Below are positions 9,450 to 21,140 of a DNA stretch of 64,000 nt, piece by piece. Both the position numbers and the translations under genes were made by a program. The notes beneath the pieces were generated by a model. The model did not search any database. It was not told the origin of the DNA and worked only from the letters and a program-made list of their open reading frames with translations. Position 1 is the first letter of the stretch. Every line of letters begins with the position of its first letter. This stretch comes from Agrypnia vestita (lineage: Eukaryota; Arthropoda; Insecta; Trichoptera; Phryganeidae), in NCBI GenBank assembly GCA_016648135.1, contig JADDOH010003931.1, positions 1 through 64,000 of the forward strand, written 5' to 3'.

Positions 9450-10085
9450 GGTCAAGCGATTGTGTTTTTCAAAACTGTTGTATATCCGTAACTTCTTGTG
9501 ACGTCCGTAACATCTCTTATAAAAACTTTTTTTCTTCTATTTTATTTTATTTTTATTTTTTGTTATTATTTAGGAACCGATATGTAAAAGTATGTCATTT
9601 TGATGGGCTAGTAATTGTAAACTTATAAACATGCAAATCTAAAAATATTTTGAGTCATTGGTTAACAGTTTGCGAACCATGCCTGATCGTTTAATGCCCG
9701 CTGACAGTGGTCGTAACCAACTGCAACATGTCGTCGGCAGAATTGGTATGATTCCAAACTGTCGGCAAGACAAACTGGCGTTATTAAATCGGGCCTAGGA
9801 ATCCAATTGTTGTCTTTCTCCTTAGATTTAAACGGCGTGAGTCACAATCCCACCAGCGGACACTTAGCTCGCCGTCACTGGCGACCCGTTGGGATCAAAC
9901 CAATTTAATATTAACGAAATTTGAAATTAGAATTCGGCTGATGTCATTTCTCTTCTTCTGAAAGCGCTAGTATGAGTACTATGTGCAGTATAAATAGCAC
10001 CATTTGAATACATCGCATCTCATTATTTGAACCTACTTCACTATGACTTCTAGCAACATGATTAGCCAACAGGGTTTTTGGTAAA
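9450..10085. other. Gene-free stretch with moderate GC patch
   Basis: The patch at 9660-9900 is less AT-rich and looks like old repeat material, but I could not match it to another copy in the window. No ORF is convincing. Confidence 0.35.
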
Positions 10086-10089
10086 TGTA

Positions 10090-10424
10090 CTTAATTTTTA
10101 CTCCCTTTCTTTTAACTCGTAGCGTCTGCTTGCTTTCTTGTCTAACGAAAAACTTTGGATCGATTTTGAATCCTTTTCCCGTTATGAAATTGAGCTGAAA
10201 CTTTGCAGGCAGACTCGTGGCGACGATAAAAATGATCTAACAAATTTTCGTTTTAAAAAATTAAAAATTGTAGTATAATTTTGGATTTTTAGCAATTTTA
10301 GTGGTTTTTTCAAATTGGAATCATTCTATATGAGTAATTATCCCGACGCGTATATAGCGAAACCTGATTCAAAGCGAAAGGGAGTATTGTAAAAACTTGG
10401 TTTTTACGGGTTAGTTTTTTTTGC
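10090..10424 (-). repeat. Dispersed repeat family 1, copy 1 (inverted)
   Basis: Together with 12040-12367 this forms an inverted pair of about 330-bp arms. Shared landmarks are CTTTTAACTCGTAGCGTCTG, the phrase around TCGATTTT and GGCAGACTCGTGGCGACGAT, and AAAACTTGGTTTTTACGGG at the inner end. The wording ('caagcaagcagacg', 'acgagttaaaag') is like the 3' tail of a SINE or LINE, but no Pol III boxes are visible. Confidence 0.7.
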
Positions 10425-10569
10425 CATGTAGCAGGTTATGTTATTACAGTAATCAATATAGTAATCACACCATTTATTAATTTGTGTGCATTAGGTGGAT
10501 AGCACAGTTAAAAAAAAATAGTAGAAATAGAGAAACATCCTTACAGGTAAAATATTTTCACGGAATACC

Positions 10570-10850
10570 AAGTCAACAAAAATTTTGCACTGTCCGAATT
10601 CCTTGGAATTCCTTGGAACACTTTGGAAGGGTCGAGAATGGCCTATAACAATCTGGGGTGATCTACAACATTCACTTCGATATAAATACGGAGCCACCTC
10701 GCGGCGGGAGTTGAGTTATCGTATTTGAAAGTTCGATTCAGTGCGAAGTCTGCCGCGAGCCGCGAGACGAGGGTGGCCAGTCGTGAATTGCGAAGCGTCA
10801 GATCTTAGTCAGTCTTACCGAATAATTAATAAGGCAACTTAAAGCATTTG
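10570..10850 (+). repeat. LTR-like repeat family 2, copy A, with TATA box
   Basis: This aligns with copies at 33395 and 36635 through CACTGTCCGA, GGCCTATAACAATCT and GGCCAGTCGTGA. A TATA box (GATATAAATACGG) at about 10679-10691 is followed by a GC-rich start-site-like region. Repeated GGAATTCCTTGGAA blocks lie upstream. A promoter inside a dispersed repeat suggests a solo LTR, but no gag-pol is present and LTR ends could not be fixed. Confidence 0.55.
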
Positions 10851-11439
10851 AGATGTGGATCTACAGAAGAATACTCAAATAAGCTAGATGGATAGAGTTA
10901 CGAATGAATATGTTATGGTTCGGATAAATAAAGAAAAATAAGTAACTATAAAGACATCCAGAGAAGTATGAGATCTTGCGCCTCACATTGGTTGAAGGAG
11001 AACGTCATGACTGAAAAATCTGAGACAGTGGATTGGCTAGACCAGAAGAAGTAAAACATTAGCAAATTCTACCTACTATAAAAACTATTTTCTTTATTTT
11101 ATTTCTCAGAATCGATCTCGTGTTTCTCTTTAAAGTAATCAAGTTGTCATGGAATGTATCCATAACAGCATCTTCTTCTTTAGCAGCCTCATGGGACTTA
11201 GAAGTCTTTGTCTCTAGTCACAATTGAGCCATCCATCTCTTGAAATCGCCTTTGTGGTCCAGTTCGCCGGGCACTAGCCTTCCTCTTGAAGTGCCATTTG
11301 ACATAATCCACTCTTTTTGGTCATCCTTTTGCTCTCGATCCTGTTGGCTTGTGTATGAGGTCTCTGAGTGTTACAGGAGCTGTTACGGGCATGTTCTGCC
11401 CTCGCTACACTTGCGCTACGTCGCAGCTTCCTTGCTTTC

Positions 11440-12005
11440 ACTTTCCTTAGGAAATCTGGATCGGCATACCTTTCACAAATTTGTATATTTAGGAAGTATA
11501 TTTACTAGGGACTGCAAGGCTGATTGCGAGAAAAAATAAGGTATTTACCTATTGGTGCCCTGAATGCTATTATGACCAATAGGAATCTGTCAACACGAAG
11601 CATGAGTTCATAACGGAGTTCTGGTGTCAACTCTAACGTATGGGAGTGAAGCCTGGACTTGGAAAATAAGTAATGACAATGACTGAATGCTGTGTAAATG
11701 CTTTCGCTAAGGCGCATGTGTGTAAAATCTTTGGTAGATAGAGTGAGGAATTAACAAATTAGAAGTGAATGTAATGCTGGCTGCAACGTAGTGGATAAAT
11801 GAGATGGTTTTGTTCATGTGGCACATGTAAGCGAGGAGAAGATGGTAAAGAAAATATACGAGGCAAATTGTTGAAGTCAGAAGGAACAGAGGGCGTCCAC
11901 GAAAGACCTAGAAAGGTCAGATGAACCAAATATTGGAGGATGGCCTTAAAAGTTTCAACAACAGAAGAGCATGACTGCATGAAAAGATGCATAATGTAGT
12001 TGAAG
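11440..12005 (+). pseudogene. Decayed RTE-type LINE, 3' part of RT ORF
   Basis: In-frame scraps KFVYLGSIFTRDCKAD, then ALNAIMTNRN and TYGSEAWTW-like words match in order the better copy at 39.8-41.4 kb, ending with the basic C-terminal segment near 11890-11960 (GRPRKT-like). Frameshifts and stops are numerous. It is an old, 5'-truncated insertion on the plus strand. Confidence 0.7.
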
Positions 12006-12039
12006 GAAAAGCGATGTGCTAGTTAGAAGATTAAAGTAA

Positions 12040-12367
12040 AAAAAAACTAACCCATAAAAACCAAGTTTTTATTACAATCCCTTTCTCATTTCCTAATTAA
12101 AATAGGTTTAGCTCTTATCCTACGTGTTGAGCTCAAATTGGGTGACGCTACAAAATTGATTAATAAAAAATTTCGAAAAATCCAAAAGTATACAATAATT
12201 ATTAATTTTTTTTTAACGAAAATTTGTTAGATCATTTTTATCGTCGCCACGAGTCTGCCTACAAAACTTCAGCTCGATTCGATCATGGAAAGGTTAAAAA
12301 TCGATCCAAAGTTTTTTCGTCAGACAAGCAAGCAGACGCTACGAGTTAAAAGAAAAGGAGTAATAAA
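12040..12367 (+). repeat. Dispersed repeat family 1, copy 2
   Basis: This mirror image of copy 1 starts at AACTAACCCATAAAAACCAAG and ends ACGAGTTAAAAGAAAAGGAGTAA. A third copy lies at 26766-27325 in the same orientation. Confidence 0.7.
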
Positions 12368-12375
12368 TGCACATT

Positions 12376-13835
12376 AAAATTGAAATAATTAAAAAAATGG
12401 AAATAATTTTAAAAATCACTCAAAACAAACAAATAAAGAATGTTGAACGTTAAAATTACGGCAGGTAAACAAAAATAAGTTGTCAAAAAATGTAATTCCC
12501 CACCTCTTGTAATGTTTGCTTTGTAGTTTATCCTCAAGAAGAAACGGTGGTACCGAAACCGGTTGGTGTTACCAAAAATTTGGTTGTTTAAACCAAGTGA
12601 ATTTGTAAATAATTTAAAAGAATATCTGCTCGATCGAATGTGATAGATACACAAAAGGACATTCATTGAATAAAAACATTCATAAAGTACAGCAGTACTT
12701 CCCGCTCTATTCACAATAAGTTTCTCAACTCCATCCTCAATAAACTGAACTACAATTTGCGGTACCGGCACTAACTTAACACTATTTAGTGAGTAGGTTG
12801 AAAGCTCAAACGCGCGCACTTAACATATAAATAAAGCCGCAAAACACAAGTAAAAATAATCTGTGTATACCGTACGTCTCGTGAATAACGTCATAACATT
12901 GCTTGTTGTTTTTTACTCGGTGACTTTTATTTGCTTGGCAACCGCGCCGTGTCTGCGGACCACCGTATGGTCCATAAAGCTTTGTAGCGCCCTATAAAAC
13001 ACGCTGTAATGGCTCAGTTAACTTCTAGTTAAGGATCTGTCTTGAAAAACGCTCTCAAAAATAAGTAAGAGTGCACCCTATCAAAAGGTATAAATCAGCC
13101 AAATTTCTACAAATAATTTCGAGTTAACGAATCTGTCTCCACTTCCGTGGTGTATTTATTTTGTCTACTGTAATTTTTTACCGAAATTCAGATGTAGATA
13201 GAATAAAGCATCGGGAGCAGTTAGTTACTCCTCACATCTGGAAATGAAAAGAGATGGCAATCAAGAAAAGGAAGTTAGTAAAAAAGAAAAGTAAAACGAC
13301 GCTGAATATTTTTAAATTTAATTTCGAGCATATATCTTTTGTTTACGTGCCTCTGGTTTTTGTGTCAGGTGTCCACTTCAGGACCGAAGATTACTCAGAT
13401 AGCTTGCTAAGCATTATTGCTCTACCAAGCATTACAAGTCCGCTGAGTTAGGGTGTACCTCTATCGTTTCGTAATTTAACTGTGGGACTTTATGCCCGAC
13501 GTTGATGATATATTTATTTTGAAGTGATGGTTATGGTTATATTTTAGAAGATGTATTTATTTTGTAACTATGGTTTTTGTTTTGTGATGGTAATGTATTT
13601 ATTTTGGTTGTCCGATGGATAGTTACAGTTATATGTATAGGTTTGCTTTGTTAGCTATAGATATATGATTGACAATGGATCTATTTCATCACGATGGTTA
13701 TGGTTATAAAATTAAAACGCTTCCAATTATATATTAATAAAAATATTATATTATTATATTTCCATATATAACTTTTTAATATTTGAATTCTTTGATTGTC
13801 TATACTTCGATTTTTAAATTTAATTTTGTTAGTAT
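12376..13835. other. AT-rich, gene-free stretch with short imperfect repeats
   Basis: A 136-codon open frame on the minus strand (12409-12819) has no recognisable domain and a composition expected by chance. At 13145-13700 the word GATGTATTTATTTTG recurs about four times at irregular spacing and GATGGTTATGGTTATA occurs twice, an irregular minisatellite. A plus-strand word CCGAAACCGGTTGGTG near 12560 resembles the GAAAC part of the hammerhead-like motif. Confidence 0.4.
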
Positions 13836-13846
13836 ACAATTGAATC

Positions 13847-13880
13847 CTGACGAAGGGGCCATAGGCTCTGAAACATGTTG
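13847..13880 (+). ncRNA. Hammerhead-like motif (CTGACGA - hairpin - GAAAC)
   Basis: CTGACGA (13847-13853) is followed by a hairpin pairing GGGGCC with GGCTCT around ATA (with G-U pairs), directly followed by GAAACATGTTG. The order matches that at the Penelope tails but the core has C in place of T, so a ribozyme is unlikely to be active in this copy. Confidence 0.4.
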
Positions 13881-13899
13881 ATATTTTCAATAAAAAAGT

Positions 13900-15670
13900 G
13901 GTGAAAACAAAGTTTAATTCTATTAATTATATTAATAATGTCACCACAAAATTATTTTGCTGTGTTTGAAGAAAAAGTTATTAAAGAATTTCATAGTACT
14001 CAAATAATTTATATATTTTACACAAAGTGTGCCCTTTTGAATCTCTTAATATATTTCGAAAATATATTTTATATTATATAGATAAAATAATTAATTATTT
14101 TATATTAGATAACTGTTCTAAATGTAAATTAATTAATTATTTATATATTCATGAAATAAAAGAGTTCACAAAAAGAGTTTAAAATATAAACATTATTAAT
14201 ATACACCTACGTAATAATATTGAAATATTTTTGGAGATGATTTTAATCATTATTATAAACGTATGTAAAATACTGTAGAAGGAACAGCATATTGAACAAC
14301 TTAACTATACGTAAAAAATATGATAATATATTAACATTTTACTAAGCCAAGCGTTTATAGTGTAAACATAGGACTTAATGGTCTCCCGAAATGAAGATTC
14401 CCTTAGTCACTTGGTCCCTTGGCAGTCTATCCGCCAAGGAGCCTTATTCCGAGAAAATGGTAATAAATGTATATGCAGGTGGTAATGGTACCAAAAAGGT
14501 TCACAGAAAACTTGGCATGATCATGTAAATTGTATAATTGAAAAGAGAAATTAGGAGACGTGCTTTTTCCGTGCCGAAAATGTATTTTAAAAAAAAATCA
14601 CAAACACAAAAAAATATTTTCTCAATCCATCTGATCAATATACAAATCATTGTCACCCTACAACGACACCCCAAATGGTGAAGATCTCAAAGCAAATAAA
14701 TTTGACAGCCGCTGCCGCTTGTATCAAGGGTATTGGGTGACAACCTTTTAAGCGGCTCAACGGAACTCCAAAGAGCGCTTATATATTATTTTAAATGCTT
14801 TGCTTTCCTTGACACAAACCAGACGACACTAAGCGATAGCCGTTCAGGAACACCGAGCTTATATTTATTGCACCGCCATCTATGAAACATTTTACCAACT
14901 TTTTCTGGCAAACAAATCTTTCTCAGTGTGACTGCGTGTCTTCGAGTGTCGTTTATTAATAGGAGTGTTGTAAAAAGTTAATGAACATACAAATATGTAT
15001 GTAAATTGTCATCAATTTTACAGTGTCAAATTATCCACAAGGTTGCTTTGTAGATAGATATTCGTCCTATTCTGAAAAAAAAACAAGATTTTTATTTCAG
15101 TGATTGTTACCCCAATACTTAAAAATAGACCATACGTAGATTTACGATAATCTGCCTTATTCGGTGATAAATATTCCAACACTCAAAAATAGATAGGATG
15201 TATTTATTTGTCTGTGTAATTACTTAATTTATTTACGTTAACAACTTTTGCAATTAATTTTAGAATTGGTTTTATATAGTTTATATAGAATAGAATTTTA
15301 GAATTAGAACTTTGGAAAATAGTCGTGAATCTACATGGCCTAATTATTGTGATATGTTGATTGAAGGGAATGTGGATTATAATGGATTCATAAGTAATTA
15401 TTATTAAAATCGAAGACAAGAAACAGAAATTGTATTGGTGTTTTTATGTCTACAAATGCAAATCACTTTCCAACACTCAACAGTTGGTCAGTAATGGCAT
15501 ATAAATCTAATGTCGGACCTGGGTGTTCTTAAAAAATATATGTTTATTTGATGTCGAATCGATATTTAGGTATGTCATCACGCAAACCAGTCATTGACAT
15601 CTAGAGTTTTGTCTAAAATATAAGTTATTGATGAATTTTACATAAAATATGTACTTATATTATATTAAGA
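13900..15670. other. AT-rich, gene-free stretch
   Basis: Very AT-rich to about 14340. Near 14395-14460 a CTTAGTCACTTGG / CCGCCAAGG phrase may be another decayed SINE of the 9258 family. The 14700-14950 region is more balanced in base composition but has no ORF. Confidence 0.35.
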
Positions 15671-15679
15671 TAAAAGCTG

Positions 15680-15900
15680 TTAGAAATTAATTACACACAT
15701 CGAAATTTTCGTCACAATCAATGATAGAAATATTAACATTTGACAGATGTCTTGACGTTTCTCTATTTGAAGCGTTCAGATAACAATCACCAAATAGCAA
15801 TCTTATTATTTTCAGAATACGGCCGGTTATTCTGAAAAAACCAGAAAGTCATTTTTCACAGTCTGATTTTCACAGCACAGACGTTTAGCTTACTTTGAAA
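15680..15900. mobile_element. MITE family 3 ends joined end to end
   Basis: The element end TTATTTTCAGAATACGGCCG (15807-15826) abuts CCGGTTATTCTGAAAAAACC, its near mirror image. The same terminal word occurs as a terminal inverted repeat at 29134-29287 and at 20962. No transposase is present, so the superfamily cannot be assigned. Confidence 0.45.
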
Positions 15901-16014
15901 ATAATTAGAATATTAATGCGACACGTATTCAATTTATGCATCTTTAAAAATAAATTTATAATTAAAGAATGAAATAATTTGTTAGTAATTTTCGCATTAA
16001 TTACGCAGGATTAA

Positions 16015-16210
16015 AAAAGTTGGTTTGGTCATGTTGAACGAATGGATGGAGGAACAGTAGTAAAGACATTATGCGAATATTGATATAGTAGAGTCATGGA
16101 AGACTTGGTACAGCAGAATATGGTCTGGTAAAAAGCTTCAAAAATCGTCGAGCTGCATGAGAACGTTTGTGTAGCTGATAAGAATTAGAGTTTTAAGTTA
16201 GGACAGAAGA
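16015..16210 (+). pseudogene. RTE-type LINE remnant (C-terminal part)
   Basis: WFGHVERMDGGTVVKTLCEY is readable on the plus strand at 16021-16080, matching WFGHVERMNEERMVRKIYD of the better copy. Stops follow. The adjacent remnant lies in the opposite orientation. Confidence 0.6.
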
Positions 16211-16244
16211 TTGTATGACCGCATTCAGTATGATTTAATTATGT

Positions 16245-16410
16245 TTTTGCCAGTTCCAGGCTTCACTTCCGTACATTAGAGTTGACACCATGCACTCCGT
16301 CTTCCTATTGGTCGTAATTCAGGGCATCTTTTACCATATTTACCGCAGTTACTCTCCTCTCGATATAATAAATGTGATTTATAGGCATTTCGCAATTATA
16401 ATTCTTAGAA
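16245..16410 (-). pseudogene. RTE-type LINE remnant (post-RT region)
   Basis: On the plus strand CCAGGCTTCACTTCC, then TTCCTATTGGTCGTAATT and GCAGTTACTCTCCTCTC match in order the shadow of the copy at 40.2-40.4 kb, so the LINE is on the minus strand. It covers the part encoding the conserved GSEAW and NAIISNRNMS region. Confidence 0.6.
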
Positions 16411-16929
16411 AAGAAAAGAGAGATGTTTGTTCTAGATTTGTTTCTAATTATTGTCCATTCCCATCTTCAAATATTCAAAAAATATCCTAAATAATCTCAA
16501 GACAAAAGAAGTTGACCCTACAGAAATATCAGCCTTTCTTAGAATTCTATGGATCCGGTCACGTGTTTCAACGCCCACTTTGCTTGATATTGGAGACGTT
16601 ATTTTAGCAAGATCATTTCAATGCGGTTTCTTTAGATGTTAACGGAATCGTAATCAATTGTTGCTTCCAGTGTTTTTTTTTCATCATTTTATTCAGTCTT
16701 GTTTGACTTATCGTTATAAAAAATTCGTCTCACCACTAAGTCAAGAATCAGGAATAATTCATCTTTGTGCGTTTCTTACCCTTTTAGGTTTTTTAGGTGA
16801 TTTAGGTGATCGTTCGCAAATGCGAGCAAAATTCATCGGCGTTTAGGACTTTTTCTCAAGCTTTTTTTTTTGCTTTTTCTATAAATATTATTACAGTGGA
16901 CGATTCATTGCTGACTAACTAAATAACTA

Positions 16930-17310
16930 AGTAACCATCACGTCCAGAGGGGTAGGCAGAGAGGAATGAATTTCACATTATTTTGTCCTAGCAAATTTTC
17001 TCATTCACGCTCTTCGGTTGTCGAAGCTTCTAACGGCCATCCTCCAATATTTGATTTGTCTGGTCATGTTCGGTTTTCCGCGGACACCCTATGTTTCTGC
17101 TGCCTTCAATAATCGCCTCATGAATTTTCTTTGCCATCCTTTCCTCACTCATCCGTTCCACATGGCCAAATCATCTCAGCGATCCTTTCTTTATTATCAT
17201 CCTATTTTTTACTACGCTACAGCCAGCATTACATTCCTTTCTAATTCTTTCATTCTCTACTCTATCGTACAAAGATTTTCACACATATGTTTGAGCGACC
17301 CAATTTATAC
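16930..17310 (-). pseudogene. RTE-type LINE 3' end remnant
   Basis: It begins near CATCACGTCCAGAGGGGTAG, the family's 3' terminal sequence, and continues through CGGTTTTCCGCGGACAC (the basic C-terminal RGRPRK segment on the minus strand) to the CATCCGTTCCACATGG segment. It is heavily mutated and 5'-truncated. Confidence 0.65.
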
Positions 17311-17314
17311 TGAA

Positions 17315-18540
17315 ATCAAATTGTGATGTTGAATAGAATTCATTGATGATGAATAGAAAAATTGAAACATACTTCCAGTATAAGTGACAAAACTAGCTCC
17401 ACGATAACGAGACAAGTAGGAGATAGATGAGGAATAAGAAAGGTTAAAATAGGTTGTGGGTTGAAAATGGCTTGAGTGTGCTTTTGAAGATTGTGGTTTT
17501 GATGGTCTGCTTCAAAGGATAGTTCTGTGATGATAGATATTTGCAATGTTGATTCCACAGCTTAGACGACTGAACTTGGAATAAGGAGCTGACGAATTTG
17601 GTATTATAAATAGGGACTAAAAAGTGTCAGCTGATAAAGCTGATAAAGGACGGTCGCGGGATAAATCTCATACTGTATATTATTGTATTCTTACTGTAAT
17701 AAATGTTTAAACCAACTTATTTTCTTATAGCTCTAGAAGAAAAACTACATACTCCATATTTATCTTAAATGACACAAATAAAATAATTATTTTAATTAAT
17801 AAATAACCAAACCAATGATGTTTCAGAGCTAAAAAAATTGCTGTACAAACAGCGCCATCTAGCGTAGCAAAGCATCTTCGTAGTGTTAGTAATGGAATTT
17901 TTTATACTTATAAATACTTAGAGAATTATCGAATTTTTTATTTTACTTTTAATTATCTTATATTTACTACACTTTATATTTTGTATCTAATCATATTTTC
18001 GCGATCTGGTAGCGTTAGTGACGGATACGATTTTCATTTCCTTTATTCATCCTGGAAGCCCGCCTCATTCCAGCATCCGGCATTGATGCTCATCGGAGAA
18101 AGGCACTGGCCCCTCAAAAATGATACGCCATCGCTAGCTAAAGCCGTTATTATGTGATTTTTTTTCACGTTATACTTGTTTTCTCTTTTCTTTTATACAT
18201 CCCATTTATTTAATAATGCTTACTTTTTTATGTTCATAATTATTGCTGTACTACTTACTCTTTCGCTTCGCACCATGTTTTTCTTACTTTGTATGCCCTA
18301 TTTATTTTAATAATTCTTATTATATAGCTTATTTCTCCTTATATCTTACCTTTTATGTACCTGCGTATGATAATTTATATTTATATATTTAAATCATGTT
18401 ATATTTCTGTATATCGCATGTATGATAATTTAATGTATGTATTCTTATATGGAATGAGTGGGACTGCACAAACCGGCCTACATACTGGAATAAAGTTATA
18501 TATATATTTTTTTTCAATTGATTGAGCAACATTGTAGATT
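17315..18540. other. AT-rich, gene-free stretch
   Basis: No gene is visible. A GCGCCATCTAGCG word at 17852-17864, followed by CGTAGTGTTAG, resembles the tandem units at 32.6-32.9 kb, and GGTAGCGTTAGTGACGGA near 18009 is another such fragment. Confidence 0.4.
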
Positions 18541-18546
18541 GACATT

Positions 18547-18733
18547 TTAAAAAAATATTGATTATTTTATTTGTGTGTATCTACTTTTATATAAGTAATT
18601 CCACCAACATGTTTCAGAAATTACCATTCCATCATCAGGAATACAACCCCTGATGATGGAATGGCAATTTATGAAACATATTGGTGGAATTAATAATATA
18701 AAAGTAGATTATCATAATCAATATTTTTTAAGT
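18547..18733. repeat. Foldback (inverted repeat) with hammerhead-like motif in both arms
   Basis: Arms of about 90 bp are nearly mirror images: AATATTGATTATTTTAT, then TCTACTTTTATAT, CCACCAACATGTTTCAG and CCATTCCATCATCAGG on the left, with the complement on the right. The plus strand of the right arm and the minus strand of the left arm each read CTGATGATGGAATGG, then GAAACATRTTGGTGG. The spacer is under 15 bp, so the RNA would fold into one long hairpin. Confidence 0.75.
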
Positions 18734-18739
18734 CATATT

Positions 18740-19950
18740 TATTTATTTCAGTGACAAATCTATGACAATGGTTTTACACTATACTCCGTGGTTTGTACGT
18801 TAACACACTAATACGGGGGAGACCAGTCGGCCCCCATTAGTGTTGATGAACAGCGGCCATGGTTGCTCCTCAGCCCATTCACGGCACGCCACTGTTTCAT
18901 TGTTGGTGAAAAGCCAGCCTACTCGAGTATAGTGGCAGGTCTGTTTGTGATACTAAACGCTGTTTGGACACTGAACTGTGGTTTCGCATCAGATCAATTC
19001 CACTGGAAACAATGGAATTAGTTAACTGAATCAAAATCTGTACTTTAATCTATTTGATAAAGCCTCTTTGTGTAGTACTAAATTTTTTTAAATTTAATTT
19101 TTTTAAATCTACATTCATATCGGTTTACAGCGTAATAATGATACAATATTATAAGTTTTTTAAGTACCTACATTTTAAATTTTATTTAACACCAGCAATA
19201 ACAATGACAGTTTATTTTTGAATTTCAACATTACATTAAGTAGTTATTAATTACTAGATATAGGTATGTGTATTAATTAGTCAAAATAAAAAAATATTTG
19301 GAAATCATGCTAATTTTGATAACGGAACGAATAATGGTTTCATTTTAATTAATATGCCCGTAGCTTTGCTCCCGTATTCAGTTAGAGACTAAGAGTATCA
19401 GTGAAAAATCATTATAAGCTAAACTACTCGTCCAACCAATGTTGTGTGAATGGCAATTTTTATCTAAATAAAATTTTCCTGACAATAACAAGCATTTATT
19501 TTGATAAGAATTTAACATTACGTACTTAAATTAACCCTGAAAGATTAAAATTAGTTTTAAATATATATTTTACAAATTTGTGTTTTAACCTTAACATATA
19601 GATACATGCTAAGAAAAGTAAGGGGAGCCGACCCCAAATGAAATGGGAAGCGGGTGAAGTGAAAAAAGAAGAAATTTCTGCACGATTCTAAGAAACAATC
19701 TTTGAACACTAATGAAAGGTAATACATATAAGGAAAAAGATAACACAATTTGATATAAATGTGATGGAGACAGCATTATTCTTGGCGTCTACCTTTTAAG
19801 TTGCCCGGAATGCAGAGCTCTTTAAGATTTGGATGCACCATGTTATGTATCGTCTTGTACATGAATCAACATAATTTGAATTCCGATGGAATTTTGGATC
19901 TTTGAAATAATGTTCTAAATATGTATACTGGATGCATAAAAATTTGATTA
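18740..19950. other. AT-rich, gene-free stretch
   Basis: The part at 18790-18960 is less AT-rich but has no ORF or repeat match in the window. The remainder is AT-rich, with nothing recognised. Confidence 0.35.
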
Positions 19951-20039
19951 AAAATATTATGTAGTAAAATAAACTCGTAGATAAGATAATTTCCCCCTTC
20001 TCCTTTTACCCCCTCCTCTCCCCCTCATATATTTTCATC

Positions 20040-20402
20040 TGTATCTGCAAATCTGTACCGTTCGACCGAACGGACTTCAAATTTGGAAACTTATTATTTA
20101 GGACTAGTCGGATAATGTAGGCAACATTTCCCTTTCCCCCTCTAACACATCCCCCCCCCAAGGTATATTTTTGGTACAAATCTACACCGCTTGCCTGATT
20201 GGACCAAAATTTTGCATACATATTCCTGACTGAAAAATTATGCCACATTTCTTTTCTAGACGTCGTATCCATCCCAGCCTTGATTAAACAGAAACATTGT
20301 TTTAATTAGAGGCTTTGCAAAATAATGAAAACTTTGTTTTTTACCACAAATTTATTTTCAACTAAATCCTTAACCGGCGCAACGCCGGGTATAAACAGCT
20401 AA
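20040..20402 (+). mobile_element. Helitron-like non-autonomous element, 3' end identified
   Basis: The hairpin CCGGCG-CAA-CGCCGG (20374-20388) stands 10 bases before CTAA (20399-20402), followed by T. A GC hairpin shortly before a CTRR terminus, inserted between A and T, is the diagnostic 3' end of Helitrons. Upstream, the phrase GTACCGTTCGACCGAACGG and C-rich tracts are probably internal. The 5' end is not resolved, so the start given is approximate. No Rep/helicase is present. Confidence 0.55.
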
Positions 20403-20961
20403 TCATTAATATTACCGATACTTAATTTAAAGAAGTACTTATTCACAATACAGCAGCGTTATAATGTTTCGATTATCAAAATTCTGATTATAATTAATAT
20501 TTTTCAGAGAAAATTGGAATTTCACTTCTATCACTCGAAAAGAACGTTAGATACAAAGCTGGATTTCATTTCTACTATTTGATAATTTCAGATTTATTAC
20601 GTTGTGTCGATAATTTGGGCTTTCTATTTTGTCAACGGAAGTCACCTTTCAAAGATACCTTATTATTAATTTTCTTATTTAATCTGCCCTGTTGCAGTAC
20701 AGCCAGGGGATAATTTCCCTAAAATTTTTGCCTCGTCGATTTTATTAACTCGTCTCTGAAGGGGAATAAAAATAATCCCCTCCTGTAACACAACCCGCCC
20801 CGGGGGAGAAGGGGTTAGAAGAGGGGCGGGAGGGGGAAGATTGGGGGATGCTGTTTCAGATGCCAACATGGAAAAATAATTCTCAAGGGGCTTTATACCT
20901 TGTAACGAAATTGAGCAGTATCTAAGATTTTTTACACCATCTAGTTATACAACTATACAAT

Positions 20962-21140
20962 CGGCCGTATTCTGAAATAACCAATATCGCTATTTCTGTA
21001 TCTTGACATCGTATATTTTGATGTTTTAAGTTTGACAAGTTTGAAATTAATTAATTTAATTAATTACAAAGCTCATCATTAATAATTGTGAATAACATTC
21101 GTGTACATTTTAGAGCATTTTATTTATTTTCAGTATCTAT
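20962..21140. mobile_element. MITE family 3, degenerate copy
   Basis: It starts CGGCCGTATTCTGAAATAA and ends near TTATTTTCAGTATC, the family 3 terminal word. The interior shares CTTGACATCG-like wording with the 15.7-kb copy. Confidence 0.45.

Noticed and set aside
12409..12819. 136-codon minus-strand ORF as a gene
   Set aside because: No domain is recognisable and length is only slightly above chance for this composition.
16015..16410. Twin-priming inversion
   Set aside because: The order of the two inverted LINE pieces does not fit the inverted-upstream, direct-downstream arrangement expected from twin priming.
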